Part shown: positions 38,602-47,901 of the stretch, one piece after another
Position numbering within the stretch: the first letter of the stretch is position 1
Layout: the number at the start of each line of letters is the position of its first letter
NCBI GenBank assembly: GCA_000717735.1
Contig: JOBE01000050.1
Coordinates: forward strand, 1 to 64,000
Source of the DNA: Streptomyces griseoluteus
Lineage (GTDB): Bacteria > Actinomycetota > Actinomycetes > Streptomycetales > Streptomycetaceae
Length of the DNA stretch: 64,000 bases
Direction: 5' to 3'
Notes under the pieces: generated by a model
Database searches by the model: none
Told to the model about the DNA's origin: nothing
The model's input: the letters and a program-made list of their open reading frames with translations, nothing else
Position numbers and translations under genes: made by a program

Positions 38602-38697
38602 CGTCGACGGCGGGGCCCGGTGGGAGCCTCGGGTGGTCGACGGCCGGCCCCGGTGGGAGCCCCGGGTTCGTCGACCGCGGGCCTCGCCGGGCGCCGT
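38602..38697. repeat. Three tandem imperfect 33-34-bp repeats
   Basis: Units starting GTCGACGG or GTCGACCG at 38602, 38636 and 38669 each continue with a C/G-rich GGTGGGAGCC block, the third being degenerate. They fill most of the gap between coaX and the hypothetical gene. No function is evident. Confidence 0.6.
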
Positions 38698-38700
38698 ACC

Positions 38701-39507
38701 TCACATGCGGGAGACGTTCCGCTCGTAGACCAGGCGCAGGCCGATCAGGGTCAGCCAGGGCTCGTGCTCGTCGATCTCCTTGGAGTCGGCGAGCACCATC
38801 GGCGCCAGACCGCCCGTCGCGATCACCGTCACGTCCGACGGGTCGCCGTTCGGGCCGACGAGCTCCCGCTTCATGCGGGCGACGACGCCGTCGACCTGGC
38901 CCGCGTAGCCGTAGACGATGCCCGACTGCATGGCCTCGACCGTGTTCTTGCCGATCACGCTGCGCGGCCTGGCCAGCTCGATCTTGCGGAGCATGGCCCC
39001 CTTGACCCCGAGCGCCTCGACCGAGATCTCGATGCCCGGCGCGATCGCCCCGCCCGCGTACTCGCCGCGCGCGGTGATCGCGTCGTACGTCGTCGCCGTA
39101 CCGAAGTCGACGACGATCGCCGGGCCGCCGTAGAGCTCGACGGCGGCGACCGCGTTGATCACGCGGTCCGCGCCGACCTCCTTGGGGTTGTCCGTGAGGA
39201 CCGGGACGCCGGTCTTGACGCCCGGCTCCACCAGGACCGCCGGAACGTCCCCGTAGTACCGCCGCGTCACCTCGCGCAGCTCGTGCAGCACCGAGGGGAC
39301 CGTCGCGCAGATCGCGATCCCCTCGATGCCGTCGCTCAGCTCGACGCCGAGCAGCGGGTGCATGCCCATGAGGCCCTGGAGCAGGACCGCCATCTCGTCG
39401 GCCGTGCGGCTCGGATCCGTGGAGATCCGCCAGTGCTCGACGATCTCGTCACCGTCGAAGAGACCGAGGACCGTGTGCGTGTTGCCGACGTCGATGGTGA
39501 GCAGCAT
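38701..39507 (-). CDS. coaX: Type III pantothenate kinase
   Basis: Phosphorylates pantothenate, the first step of CoA synthesis. The 268-residue ASKHA-fold protein has the P-loop-like LTIDVGNTHTVLGLFDG, the substrate region GADRVINAVAA, and VVDFGTATTYDAI. The start codon shares one base with the nadC stop (TGATG). It is the last gene of the overlapping unit DUF2520-panC-nadB-nadC-coaX, which places CoA and NAD synthesis under common control. Confidence 0.94.
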   Translation of the reverse strand: MLLTIDVGNTHTVLGLFDGDEIVEHWRISTDPSRTADEMAVLLQGLMGMHPLLGVELSDGIEGIAICATVPSVLHELREVTRRYYGDVPAVLVEPGVKTGVPVLTDNPKEVGADRVINAVAAVELYGGPAIVVDFGTATTYDAITARGEYAGGAIAPGIEISVEALGVKGAMLRKIELARPRSVIGKNTVEAMQSGIVYGYAGQVDGVVARMKRELVGPNGDPSDVTVIATGGLAPMVLADSKEIDEHEPWLTLIGLRLVYERNVSRM

Positions 39508-40526
39508 CAGGCCCGCACCTCGCGCAGGTCGAGGCCGATGTCGAGGATCGGGGAGGAGTGGGTGAGCCCGCCGACCGCCAGGTAGTCCACACCGGTCGCC
39601 GCGTACGCCGCCGCGTTCTCCAGGGTCAGCCGGCCCGAGGACTCCAGGACCGCGCGGCCGGCGACCAGGGCGACGGCCTCCTCGGTCTCGGCGGGGGTGA
39701 AGTTGTCGAGCAGGATCAGGTCGGCGCCCGCGTCCAGGACCTCGTGGACCTGGCGCAGGGTGTCGACCTCGACCTCGATCGGCAGCTCGGGGAACTGCTC
39801 GCGCACGGCCTTGAAGGCCTCGGCGACACCGCCGGCCGCCACCACGTGGTTGTCCTTCACCAGGGCCGCGTCGGACAGCGACATGCGGTGGTTGACGCCG
39901 CCGCCGCAGCGGACCGCGTACTTCTCCAGGGCGCGCAGGCCCGGCGTCGTCTTGCGGGTGTCGCGGACCTTGGCCTTCGTGCCCTCCAGGGCGTCCGCCC
40001 ACGCGCGCGTGGCGGTGGCGATGCCGGAGAGGCGGCACAGGATGTTGAGCGCGCTGCGCTCGCCGGTGAGCAGGTCGCGGGTGCGGGCGGTGACGCTGAG
40101 GAGCAGGTCCCCGGCCTCGACGCGCTCGCCGTCCTCGACGTGCCGCTCGACCTCGAACTCGTCCGCGCACACGATGGACAGCACGGCCTCCGCGACCCGC
40201 AGACCGGCGACGACACCGGCCTCGCGGGCGGTGAAGTCGGCGGTGGCGACGGCGTCCTCGGGGACGGTCGCCACCGTCGTCACGTCGACCCCGCCGTCGA
40301 GGTCCTCGGCGATCGCGAGGTGGGCGATGTCCTCGACCTGGACCGGGTCGAGACCGGCGTCCGCGAGGAGTCCGGCGAGCGCGGGGTCGAGCCCGCACTC
40401 GAACTCCTCGCCGCCGTCGCAGGCGCAGCCGTCGCCGCAGCCTTCGGACTCGTCGGAGGAGACCGTGTTGATCTGGATCAGAGGGACGTCCACGGGCTCG
40501 GGACGGGCTTCCTCGGGCGTGGTCAC
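39507..40526 (-). CDS. nadC: Nicotinate-nucleotide pyrophosphorylase (quinolinate PRTase)
   Basis: Converts quinolinate and PRPP to nicotinate mononucleotide. The 339-residue product shows HLAIAEDLDGGVDVTT, TARTRDLLTGERSALNILCRLSGIAT, DTRKTTPGLRALEKYAVRCGGGVNHR and EVEVDTL, all NadC hallmarks. It is about 50 residues longer than E. coli NadC because of an acidic N-terminal extension with four cysteines (C30, C34, C36, C44). The GTG start directly abuts the nadB stop (TAAGTG), implying coupled translation. Confidence 0.94.
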   Translation of the reverse strand: MTTPEEARPEPVDVPLIQINTVSSDESEGCGDGCACDGGEEFECGLDPALAGLLADAGLDPVQVEDIAHLAIAEDLDGGVDVTTVATVPEDAVATADFTAREAGVVAGLRVAEAVLSIVCADEFEVERHVEDGERVEAGDLLLSVTARTRDLLTGERSALNILCRLSGIATATRAWADALEGTKAKVRDTRKTTPGLRALEKYAVRCGGGVNHRMSLSDAALVKDNHVVAAGGVAEAFKAVREQFPELPIEVEVDTLRQVHEVLDAGADLILLDNFTPAETEEAVALVAGRAVLESSGRLTLENAAAYAATGVDYLAVGGLTHSSPILDIGLDLREVRA

Positions 40527-42221
40527 TTACGGCTCCCTGGGGGCATCGGCGATGGGGGGAAGGTCATGGGTGGCGGTCGTCCGGACGTCGAGGTTCCGCT
40601 CAGGGGTGAGGCGTACGACGAGATGGCGGCGCCAGTCCCTGTCGTCGCGGTCCGGACGGTCCTCGCGCCAGTGGCAGCCGCGGGTCTCCTCGCGGCGGCG
40701 GGCGGCGGCGACGAGCACCCGGGCGACGCACAGCAGGTTGGTGGTCTCCCAGGAGTCCACGCCGGGCTCTGCGGCCTTGGTGTCGTCGGTGCCGCCCGCG
40801 AGGGCGTCGCCGTGCAAGGCGTCGAGGGCCTCGGCGGCCTCCCGCAGGCTGGCCTCGGAGCGCAGCACGCCGGCGCCGGCCGTCATGATCCGCTGGATAC
40901 GGGTCCTGGCGCCGCCCACGGGCAGCGGCAGCGTCACCGGGGCCGGGTGCGGCACCGGGGCACCGGGCACGCGCGGGGCGGCGGCCGTGATGTCGTCGGC
41001 GATCCGCTCGGCGAAGACCAGGCCCTCCAGGAGCGAGTTCGAGGCGAGCCGGTTGGCGCCGTGGACGCCCGTGCAGGCGACCTCGCCGCAGGCGTACAGG
41101 CCGGGGACGGTCGTCCGCCCGCGCAGGTCCGTACGGACGCCGCCGGAGGCGTAGTGGGCGGCGGGTGCCACCGGGATCGGCTCGGTCACCGGGTCGATGC
41201 CGTGGGAGCGGCAGGCCGCCAGGATCGTCGGGAAGCGCTGCTCCCACATCTCGGCGCCGAAGTGGCGGGCGTCGAGGTACATGTGCTCGGTGCCCTGCTC
41301 CTGCATCCGGCGCATGATCGCCTTGGCGACGATGTCCCGGGGCGCCAGCTCGGCCAGCTCGTGCTGTCCGGTCATGAAGCGGACCCCGTCGGCGTCGACC
41401 AGGTACGCGCCCTCGCCCCGTACCGCCTCGGAGACCAGCGGCTGCTGGCCCTCGGAGCCGGCGCCGAGGAAGAGCACCGTGGGGTGGAACTGGACGAACT
41501 CCAGGTCGGAGACCTCGGCGCCGGCGCGCAGCGCGAGCGCCACGCCGTCGCCGGTGGAGACGGCCGGGTTGGTGGTGGCGGAGAAGACCTGGCCCATGCC
41601 GCCGGTGGCGAGGACCACCGCGGGCGCGTGGACGGCGCCGACGCCGTCGTGCTGCCCCTCGCCCATGACGTGCAGGGTCACGCCGGCCGTACGGCCCTCG
41701 GCGTCCGTCAGGAGGTCCAGGACGAGGGCGTGCTCGATGGTGCGCACGCCCCGGTCCCGTATCGCCTCGACGAGGGCGCGGGAGATCTCGGCGCCGGTCG
41801 CGTCACCGCCCGCGTGGGCGATGCGGCGGCGGTGGTGGCCGCCCTCGCGGGTCAGCGCGATCTCGCCGTCGGCGTTCTTGTCGAAGTCGGCGCCGGTCGC
41901 GATCAGGCGGCGGACGGCGTCGGGTCCCTCGGTGACGAGGGCCCGGACGGCGCGCTCGTCGCAGAGCCCGGCGCCGGCGACGAGGGTGTCGTCGAGGTGC
42001 TGCTCGGGGGTGTCTCCCTCGCCGAGCGCGGCGGCGATGCCGCCCTGCGCCCAGCGGGTGGACCCGTCGTCGAGGTTGGCCTTGGTGACGACGACCGCAC
42101 GGAGCCCGGCGGCGGTGCAGCGCAGGGCGGCGGTGAGACCGGCGACGCCGGAGCCGACCACGACGACGTCGGCTTCGATGGCCCAGCCGGGCGCGGGGGC
42201 GTGCAGCCGTATTCCGGTCAC
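40527..42221 (-). CDS. nadB: L-aspartate oxidase
   Basis: Oxidises L-aspartate to iminoaspartate for quinolinate synthesis. The 564-residue flavoprotein has the FAD-binding motif [13 protein letters not shown], the active-site segments [14 protein letters not shown] and [18 protein letters not shown], and the [24 protein letters not shown] motif. The GTG at 42221 overlaps the panC stop (GTGA). The partner nadA is not in the window. The C-terminal helical domain ends in an Arg/Asp-rich stretch. Confidence 0.94.
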   Translation of the reverse strand: MTGIRLHAPAPGWAIEADVVVVGSGVAGLTAALRCTAAGLRAVVVTKANLDDGSTRWAQGGIAAALGEGDTPEQHLDDTLVAGAGLCDERAVRALVTEGPDAVRRLIATGADFDKNADGEIALTREGGHHRRRIAHAGGDATGAEISRALVEAIRDRGVRTIEHALVLDLLTDAEGRTAGVTLHVMGEGQHDGVGAVHAPAVVLATGGMGQVFSATTNPAVSTGDGVALALRAGAEVSDLEFVQFHPTVLFLGAGSEGQQPLVSEAVRGEGAYLVDADGVRFMTGQHELAELAPRDIVAKAIMRRMQEQGTEHMYLDARHFGAEMWEQRFPTILAACRSHGIDPVTEPIPVAPAAHYASGGVRTDLRGRTTVPGLYACGEVACTGVHGANRLASNSLLEGLVFAERIADDITAAAPRVPGAPVPHPAPVTLPLPVGGARTRIQRIMTAGAGVLRSEASLREAAEALDALHGDALAGGTDDTKAAEPGVDSWETTNLLCVARVLVAAARRREETRGCHWREDRPDRDDRDWRRHLVVRLTPERNLDVRTTATHDLPPIADAPREP

Positions 42222-43288
42222 TGGGTGGCTCCGAAGGTCAAGGGGGTGTTGTCGATGAGCCGGGTGCTTCCGACCCGCGCGGCGACGGCGAGGATCGCGT
42301 CCCCCGCGTGGTCGTCGGCGACCTCGGTGAAGTCGGCCGGGTCGACGAGGGCCAGGTAGTCGAGGACGAGCGGCGGATCGGCCTTCGCCGCGTCGTCGAG
42401 GACGGCACGGGCCGCGGCCCGCACGGCCCCTGCGCCGTGGCCCTCGGCGGCCTGGGCGACCGCGTGGGCGTCGGCGGCGGCCCGTGCCTCGCCGAGCCGG
42501 GAGAGCGCCTCCGCGCGGTTCTCGGCCCGGCCCTGGGCGCCCGGCAGGGACGCGGCACGCGCGCGCAGTGCCTCCTGGGCGGCGAGCCGGTCGCTGGCGG
42601 AGAACAGCGCGTGCGACAGCGCGAGGGCGGTACGGCGCTCCTGTGCCGACAGGTAGCGGTTGCGGCTGGAGAGGGCGAGGCCGTCGCTCTCCCTGACGGT
42701 CGGCACGCCGACGATCTCCACCGGGAAGTTCAGGTCGCGGGCCATGCGGCGGATCAGGGCCAGCTGCTGCGCGTCCTTCTGGCCGAAGAAGGCCAGGTCG
42801 GGCGCGGTGAGGTGGAGGAGCTTGGCGACGACGGTCAGCATGCCGTCGAAGTGGCCGGGGCGGGAGGCGCCTTCGAGGCGCTCGCCCATGGGCCCCGCGG
42901 TGATCCGGACCTGGGGTTCCCCGCCCGGGTAGACCGCGTCGACGGAGGGCGCGAAGACGACGCTCGCGCCCGCGGCGAAGGCCAGCTCCAGGTCGGCTTC
43001 GAGGGTGCGCGGGTAGCGGTCGAGGTCCTCGCCCGCGCCGAACTGGAGGGGGTTGACGAAGACGGTGACGACGACGAAACCCTTGCCGCCGACGCGCTCG
43101 CGGGCGGTACGGATCAGGGTGGCGTGGCCCTCGTGGAGGGCGCCCATGGTCATGACGACGGCGTTGTGGCCGGGCAGCCCGTGGTGGGCGGCGGCGTCCT
43201 TCAGGTCCTCGACCTCGGACACCAGCTCGGCGGGCCGGTGGCGGACGGGGCGGCCGCTCCCGGCGCTCGTACGGGCGGACAGGCTCAT
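42218..43288 (-). CDS. panC: Pantothenate synthetase
   Basis: Joins pantoate and beta-alanine using ATP. The 356-residue product has the nucleotide-binding [56 protein letters not shown] and [10 protein letters not shown] signatures. It is about 60 residues longer than typical because of an Ala/Arg-rich insertion ([24 protein letters not shown]). It overlaps both neighbours by 4 nt. Confidence 0.94.
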   Translation of the reverse strand: MSLSARTSAGSGRPVRHRPAELVSEVEDLKDAAAHHGLPGHNAVVMTMGALHEGHATLIRTARERVGGKGFVVVTVFVNPLQFGAGEDLDRYPRTLEADLELAFAAGASVVFAPSVDAVYPGGEPQVRITAGPMGERLEGASRPGHFDGMLTVVAKLLHLTAPDLAFFGQKDAQQLALIRRMARDLNFPVEIVGVPTVRESDGLALSSRNRYLSAQERRTALALSHALFSASDRLAAQEALRARAASLPGAQGRAENRAEALSRLGEARAAADAHAVAQAAEGHGAGAVRAAARAVLDDAAKADPPLVLDYLALVDPADFTEVADDHAGDAILAVAARVGSTRLIDNTPLTFGATQ

Positions 43289-44289
43289 CGGTCGTCTCCT
43301 TGCGGCCCGTCGGCCGCGGTGGTGCCCGCGGCCAGTACGCCGAGGAGGTCCTCGGCCAGCTCGGGCTTGAGCAGACCGTGGGCGAGCGCCCGGTCCGCGG
43401 TCGTGCGGGCCATCGCCAGGTACCCGGCGACGGTGCCGGGCGCGTGCTTGCGCAGCTCGGCGACATGGGCGGCGACCGTACCGGCGTCACCGCGCGCGAC
43501 GGGTCCTGTGAGGGCCGCGTCCCCGGACCGCAGGGCGTTGTCCAGGGCGGCGCCGAGGAGCGGACCCAGCATCCGGTCGGGCGCGGCGACCCCGGCCTTG
43601 CGCAGCAGCTCCATCGACTGGGCCACCAGGGTGACCAGGTGGTTCGCGCCGAGGGCCAGGGCCGCGTGGTACAGCGGACGGGCCTCCTCCGCGATCCACT
43701 CGGGCTCGCCGCCCATCTCGATCACCAGGGCCTCGGCGGCGAGCCGCAGCTCCTCGGGGGCGGTCACTCCGAAGGAGCAGCCGGCCAGACGCTGGACGTC
43801 GACCTCGGTGCCGGTGAAGGTCATCGCGGGGTGCAGGGCGAGCGGCAGGGCGCCGGCCCGCCGGACCGGGTCGAGGACCCGTGCGCCGTACCGCCCGGAG
43901 GTGTGCACGATCAGCTGTCCGGGCCGTACGGCTCCGGTGTCGGCGAGGCCCTCGGCCAGACCGGGCAGCGCGTCGTCCGGCACGGTGAGCAGGACCAGGT
44001 CCGCGAGGGCGAGGACGCGCGCGGGCTCGACGACCGGGACCTCGGGCAGGAGGGCGGCGGCGCGGCGCCTGGAGGCGTCGGACACGGCGGAGACGGCGAC
44101 GGGGCGGTGCCCGGCGAGCCGGAGGGCGGCGGCGAGGGCGGGGCCCACGCGACCGGCGCCGACGACCCCGACGGTGAGCCGGGCGGGTCGGTCCTCGGCG
44201 CGGGTCTCCGAAGATCGGGGCTCCGTGGCTCGGTGGTCCTCGGCTCGGGGCTCCGTGGCTCGGGGCTCTGGCGCTGCTGGTGCGTTCAC
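43285..44289 (-). CDS. Rossmann-like/DUF2520 oxidoreductase
   Basis: The 334-residue protein starts with about 35 residues of repeated [12 protein letters not shown] sequence. A Rossmann domain follows ([23 protein letters not shown]), then a DUF2520 helical domain ([24 protein letters not shown]) that resembles the C-domain of ketopantoate and 6-phosphogluconate reductases. Its gene precedes panC in many actinobacteria. A role as a ketopantoate reductase substitute is a reasonable guess. It is the first gene of the pan-nad-coaX unit and starts at GTG. Confidence 0.82.
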   Translation of the reverse strand: MNAPAAPEPRATEPRAEDHRATEPRSSETRAEDRPARLTVGVVGAGRVGPALAAALRLAGHRPVAVSAVSDASRRRAAALLPEVPVVEPARVLALADLVLLTVPDDALPGLAEGLADTGAVRPGQLIVHTSGRYGARVLDPVRRAGALPLALHPAMTFTGTEVDVQRLAGCSFGVTAPEELRLAAEALVIEMGGEPEWIAEEARPLYHAALALGANHLVTLVAQSMELLRKAGVAAPDRMLGPLLGAALDNALRSGDAALTGPVARGDAGTVAAHVAELRKHAPGTVAGYLAMARTTADRALAHGLLKPELAEDLLGVLAAGTTAADGPQGDDR

Positions 44290-44414
44290 GGTGGGGACGG
44301 CCTTCCGTTCCAGTCCTCGGCGGGTACCGGACGATTTCTGGTCATGCTACGCCAGCGTTTCGCGCTGCTCCGTGGCTGTCCACAGGGTGTGGGCGGTGGT
44401 GTGATGATCGGCCC

Positions 44415-45659
44415 ATGAAACCTGCGAGCCCTGCGGAGGATCCTGTGGACAGTCCCGAGGAGAGTCCTGTGGGGAGTTCTGTGGCGAGTCCCGAGGAGAG
44501 TCCTGTGGACGAGGAAGCGGTCCGGCTCCATCGCGCGAAGGTCTGGGGCGGCGCCGACCGCAAGCTGTGGCACACCCCGATGGACGGCACGGTGGGCACA
44601 CGCCTGCGTGAGCTCGCCGACTGGACGGAGGCGTCGGCCCACGGCGAGGGGCCGCTCGACGTGTACGGGGACGGCCCGGTCGAGGAGCTGGAGCAGCGCG
44701 TCGCCGAGCTGCTCGGCCACCCCGCCGCCGTCTTCTTCCCGACCGGCACCATGGCCCAGCAGGTGGCGCTGCGCTGCTGGGCGGGCCGGACCGGCAGCTC
44801 CGTCGTCGCCCTCCATCCGCTCGCCCACCCCGAGGTCCACGAGGGCGGCGCGTTCGGTGCCGTCTCCGGGCTCCGTACGGTCCATCCCACCGACGCGCCC
44901 CGGCTGCCGACTGCCGAGGAGGTACGGGACCATCCCGAGCCCTTCGGGACGCTGATGCTGGAGCTGCCGCTGCGGGACGCCGGTTTCGTCCTGCCGTCCT
45001 GGGACGAGCTGACCGAGGTGGTGGAGGCGGCCCGGGAGCGGGACGCGGTGGTCCACTTCGACGGGGCGCGGCTCTGGGAGTGCCCGACGCGTCTCGGCCG
45101 TCCGCTCGCGGAGATCGCGGGGCTCGCCGACAGCGTGTACGTCTCGTTCTACAAGTCCCTCGGCGGGCTGTCCGGCGCCGCGCTCGCCGGCCCCGAGGAC
45201 GTCATGGCGGAGGCGCGGGTCTGGCGGCACCGGTACGGGGGCCTGGTCTTCCAGCAGTACCCGGCGGCGCTCTCCGCGCTCCGGGGCCTGGACGTCGAGC
45301 TGCCCCGACTGCCCTCGTACGTGGCCCACGCGCGCGTGGTGGCCGACGCGGTGCGGGAGGCGTTCGAGGAGGCGGGCACGGGCTGGTTCCGGGTCCACCC
45401 GGAGACCCCGCACACCCACCAGTTCCAGGTCTGGCTGCCGTACGACGCCGAGAGCCTGACGGCGGCGGCCGTCGCCCAGACCGAGGCCACCGGCACGGTC
45501 CTCTTCCGCCGCTGGTTCACCCCGGACCCGGGCGGCCCGCCGGGGGTCGCCTTGACCGAGCTGACGGTGGCGGAGCCCGGCCTGGAGTGGACGGCGGAGG
45601 ACGTGAAGGCGGCGGTACGGGACTTCCTGACCCTCGTCGAGACCCGCGTCGAGGGCTGA
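44415..45659 (+). CDS. Threonine aldolase-like PLP enzyme
   Basis: The 414-residue fold-type I PLP enzyme belongs to the low-specificity L-threonine aldolase/beta-eliminating lyase family. The cofactor lysine is K247 in VSFYKSLGG, and VHFDGARLWE holds the PLP-ring Asp. The reaction is probably cleavage of threonine to glycine and acetaldehyde. The N-terminus carries a repeated Ser/Pro/Glu/Val tract of about 30 residues encoded by a 22-bp direct repeat. The gene is divergent from the DUF2520 gene. Confidence 0.86.
   Translation: MKPASPAEDPVDSPEESPVGSSVASPEESPVDEEAVRLHRAKVWGGADRKLWHTPMDGTVGTRLRELADWTEASAHGEGPLDVYGDGPVEELEQRVAELLGHPAAVFFPTGTMAQQVALRCWAGRTGSSVVALHPLAHPEVHEGGAFGAVSGLRTVHPTDAPRLPTAEEVRDHPEPFGTLMLELPLRDAGFVLPSWDELTEVVEAARERDAVVHFDGARLWECPTRLGRPLAEIAGLADSVYVSFYKSLGGLSGAALAGPEDVMAEARVWRHRYGGLVFQQYPAALSALRGLDVELPRLPSYVAHARVVADAVREAFEEAGTGWFRVHPETPHTHQFQVWLPYDAESLTAAAVAQTEATGTVLFRRWFTPDPGGPPGVALTELTVAEPGLEWTAEDVKAAVRDFLTLVETRVEG
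44451..44508. repeat. 22-bp direct repeat within the aldolase N-terminus
   Basis: AGTCCCGAGGAGAGTCCTGT followed by GG occurs at 44451-44472 and at 44487-44508. It encodes the repeated SPEESPV segment and probably arose by slippage. Confidence 0.8.
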
Positions 45660-45660
45660 G

Positions 45661-45684
45661 CACCGGCCTGTCGGCGGGCCGGTG
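45661..45684. terminator. Hairpin terminator between convergent genes
   Basis: The stem CACCGGCC (45661-45668) pairs with GGCCGGTG (45677-45684) directly after the aldolase stop. Confidence 0.6.
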
Positions 45685-45724
45685 AGCCGGGCTGCTGCCT
45701 GTCGGCGGGCCGGGCTGCGGCCGG

Positions 45725-45931
45725 TCAGGACGCGCCCCCGTGCCGTCGGTTCCACAGGGCCGTGCGGAGACGGCCCCGCGCCCTGCGGCCCGCCAGGGCC
45801 CGCTCGAAGCGGCGCCGTTCGACGACCGCCCGCAGGACGGCGATGTCATGGGTGCCGGGCGCCGGAGGCGCCGGCTCACCGAGCCGAGCGGCGCGGTACG
45901 TGTCGAAGAGGTACTGATGCAGGGCGTTCAC
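45725..45931 (-). CDS. Small basic protein, function unknown
   Basis: The 68-residue reading starts at GTG 45931 (NALHQYLFDTYRAARLGE); GGTGAGG lies just upstream. It continues with GTHDIAVLRAVVERRRFERALAGRRARGRLRTALWNRR, strongly Arg-rich and helical. A longer reading to 45982 adds an atypical Gly/Arg N-terminus. It could bind nucleic acid or a protein partner. It is divergent from the ArsR-type gene and lies beside that gene's operators. Confidence 0.6.
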   Translation of the reverse strand: MNALHQYLFDTYRAARLGEPAPPAPGTHDIAVLRAVVERRRFERALAGRRARGRLRTALWNRRHGGAS

Positions 45932-45972
45932 GGCCTCACCGTGCGCCGCGCCCCGGCCCCCTCGCGCGCCGA

Positions 45973-46036
45973 TTGACCGCACCCGTCAAACGGCGCCCGC
46001 GGCCCTCCCGGCACGTCGATTGACGGCCCTCGTCAA
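45973..46036. promoter_or_regulatory. Twin palindromic operators TTGAC-N7-GTCAA
   Basis: TTGACCGCACCCGTCAA at 45973-45989 and TTGACGGCCCTCGTCAA at 46020-46036 share perfect 5-bp arms, a 7-nt spacer and the flanks GA before and ACGGCGC after. The two sites are 47 bp apart, start to start. They lie in the divergent promoter region before the ArsR-type gene at 46079, its likely autoregulatory targets. Confidence 0.72.
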
Positions 46037-46078
46037 ACGGCGCGACACCGCCCCCGCCACACCCCTCACCATGGACGG

Positions 46079-47167
46079 GTGAGCGTGACCATCGACATCA
46101 CCGGACTGCCGCAGGAGCGCATCGTCTTCTGCCCCTCGCCCCTGGCCGAGCTGGGCGCCGCCCTGCACGCCCTCGCCGAGCCCGCGCACCACCCCCGGCT
46201 CCACGCCTGGACGACCACGACCTCCGCCGCCCTCAAGCCCGAGCTGGCGGACCGGCTCCACGAGGCCGACTTCATGTGGAACTCCACCCGCTCCGACATC
46301 CTGCTGCCCGCGCGGCCCCGGGAGACCCTCGCCGAGGAGCTGGACGACCTCGACCTCATGGACGACGAGAAGTTCGTCGGCTCCGCCCTGGAGATCTCCT
46401 GCAACAGCAAGTACAAGCAGGGCGCCCCCTCTCCGCTCGTCGACGAGCGGATGCGCCGCCGCGCCCTCGACCTGGCCGCCGCGCGCGGGCCCCGGCAGAC
46501 CGCGTTCGTGGAGCGGATGCTGGCCGACCCTCCCAGCACGCGCGCGTGGATCCGGCGGCTCCTGGAGGACTGCGAGGAGGCCTTCTTCGCCGACACCTGG
46601 CGCCGGGTCGGCATCCAGCTCGCCGCCGACGCCCGCCACAAGACCGAGCTGATGCGCCGCAAGGGCCTCGCCGACGCCGTCTCCGCGGCCTCGTCCGCGA
46701 TGGTCCTGGAGGAGGACGAGCGGGGGTCCCGGATCGTCGTCGACAAGCTGGTCCAGGGACACACGAGTGCCGAGCGCACCGGTGTGACGTTCCTGCCGAC
46801 CGCCTTCGGCTGGCCGCACCTCTTCGCGCTCCACGCGCCCGGCTGGCAGCCGGTCGTCCAGTACCCGGTGCCCGCGGGCGACCTCGGCGGCGCCGCCGCG
46901 ACCGAGCTGGTCACACTGCGCCTGGAGGCCATCGCCCACCCCATGCGGATGCGGCTCTGCCGCAGTCTGGCCCGCGGCTCGAACACGACGAGCGAGCTGG
47001 CCGACGCGTACAACATCAGCGCTCCCGAGGTCTCCCGCCACCTCGCCGTCATGAAGAAGGCAGGACTGCTCACCACCCAGCGCCGCGGCCGGTACGTGCT
47101 CCACCAGCTCGACGTCTCCGTCGTCGCCCGCCTCGGCAGCGACTTCCTGGAGTCGGTGCTGCGGTAG
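46079..47167 (+). CDS. DUF5937/ArsR winged-helix regulator
   Basis: The 362-residue protein has a long N-terminal domain of the DUF5937 type. A C-terminal ArsR-like winged helix follows (TLRLEAIAHPMRMRLCRSLARGSNTTSELADAYNISAPEVSRHLAVMKKAGLLTTQRRGRYVLHQL). The N-domain may bind a ligand. No metal-binding Cys motif typical of metal-sensing ArsR proteins is present. The start is GTG 46079, with GTG 46085 as an alternative. Two palindromic operators upstream suggest autoregulation and control of the divergent small gene. Confidence 0.83.
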   Translation: MSVTIDITGLPQERIVFCPSPLAELGAALHALAEPAHHPRLHAWTTTTSAALKPELADRLHEADFMWNSTRSDILLPARPRETLAEELDDLDLMDDEKFVGSALEISCNSKYKQGAPSPLVDERMRRRALDLAAARGPRQTAFVERMLADPPSTRAWIRRLLEDCEEAFFADTWRRVGIQLAADARHKTELMRRKGLADAVSAASSAMVLEEDERGSRIVVDKLVQGHTSAERTGVTFLPTAFGWPHLFALHAPGWQPVVQYPVPAGDLGGAAATELVTLRLEAIAHPMRMRLCRSLARGSNTTSELADAYNISAPEVSRHLAVMKKAGLLTTQRRGRYVLHQLDVSVVARLGSDFLESVLR

Positions 47168-47202
47168 CGGGCGAGGCGCGCACGGGGGGGGAAGGGCGGG
47201 CC

Positions 47203-47883
47203 CTACACCCCGCCGCCACCCGCGCGGACGAGACCCGACTCGTACGCGAGGACGACGACCTGGACGCGGTCGCGCAGGCCCAGCTTGGTCAGGATCCGGC
47301 CGACGTGGGTCTTCACCGTCGCCTCCGACAGGACCAGCCGGGCGGCGATCTCGCCGTTCGACAGGCCCTGCGCGACGAGCATCATCACCTCGCGCTCCCG
47401 GTCCGTGAGCCGTGCGAGGGCGCTGTCGACGGCACGGGTCTCCGTGCCCGTCGAGGGCAGCATGGGCGAGAAGCGGTCGAGCAGCCGGCGGGTGGTCGAG
47501 GGCGCCACCACCGCGTCCCCGCTGTGCACCGAGCGGATCGCCCCGAGCAGCTCCGCCGGGGGCACGTCCTTCAGCATGAAGCCGCTCGCGCCCGCCTTCA
47601 GGCCCGAGAACGCGTACTCGTCGAGGTCGAACGTGGTCAGGATCAGCACCTTCGGGGCGTCCGGCTGCGAACAGATCCGCCGGGTCGTCTCCACCCCGTC
47701 GAGCTTGGGCATGCGCACGTCCATGAGGACGACGTCGACCGCCGTCGCGCGCAGCACCTCGAGGGCCTCGACCCCGTCGCCCGCCTCCGCCACGACCTCC
47801 ATGTCCGGCTGGGCGGCCAGCACCATGCGGAAACCGGTACGCAGGAGCACCTGGTCGTCGACGAGCATCACGCGGATGGACAT
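47203..47883 (-). CDS. Response regulator, NarL/LuxR family
   Basis: The 226-residue regulator has a receiver domain with acidic pair D9/D10 and phosphoacceptor D55 (VVLMDVRMP). A LuxR-type helix-turn-helix follows (LTDREREVMMLVAQGLSNGEIAARLVLSEATVKTHVGRILTKLGLRDRVQ). It lies 18 bp downstream of its cognate kinase gene. It is convergent with the ArsR-type gene. The regulon is unknown. Confidence 0.92.
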   Translation of the reverse strand: MSIRVMLVDDQVLLRTGFRMVLAAQPDMEVVAEAGDGVEALEVLRATAVDVVLMDVRMPKLDGVETTRRICSQPDAPKVLILTTFDLDEYAFSGLKAGASGFMLKDVPPAELLGAIRSVHSGDAVVAPSTTRRLLDRFSPMLPSTGTETRAVDSALARLTDREREVMMLVAQGLSNGEIAARLVLSEATVKTHVGRILTKLGLRDRVQVVVLAYESGLVRAGGGGV

Positions 47884-47901
47884 CTGATTCCTTCGGGGTC
47901 G

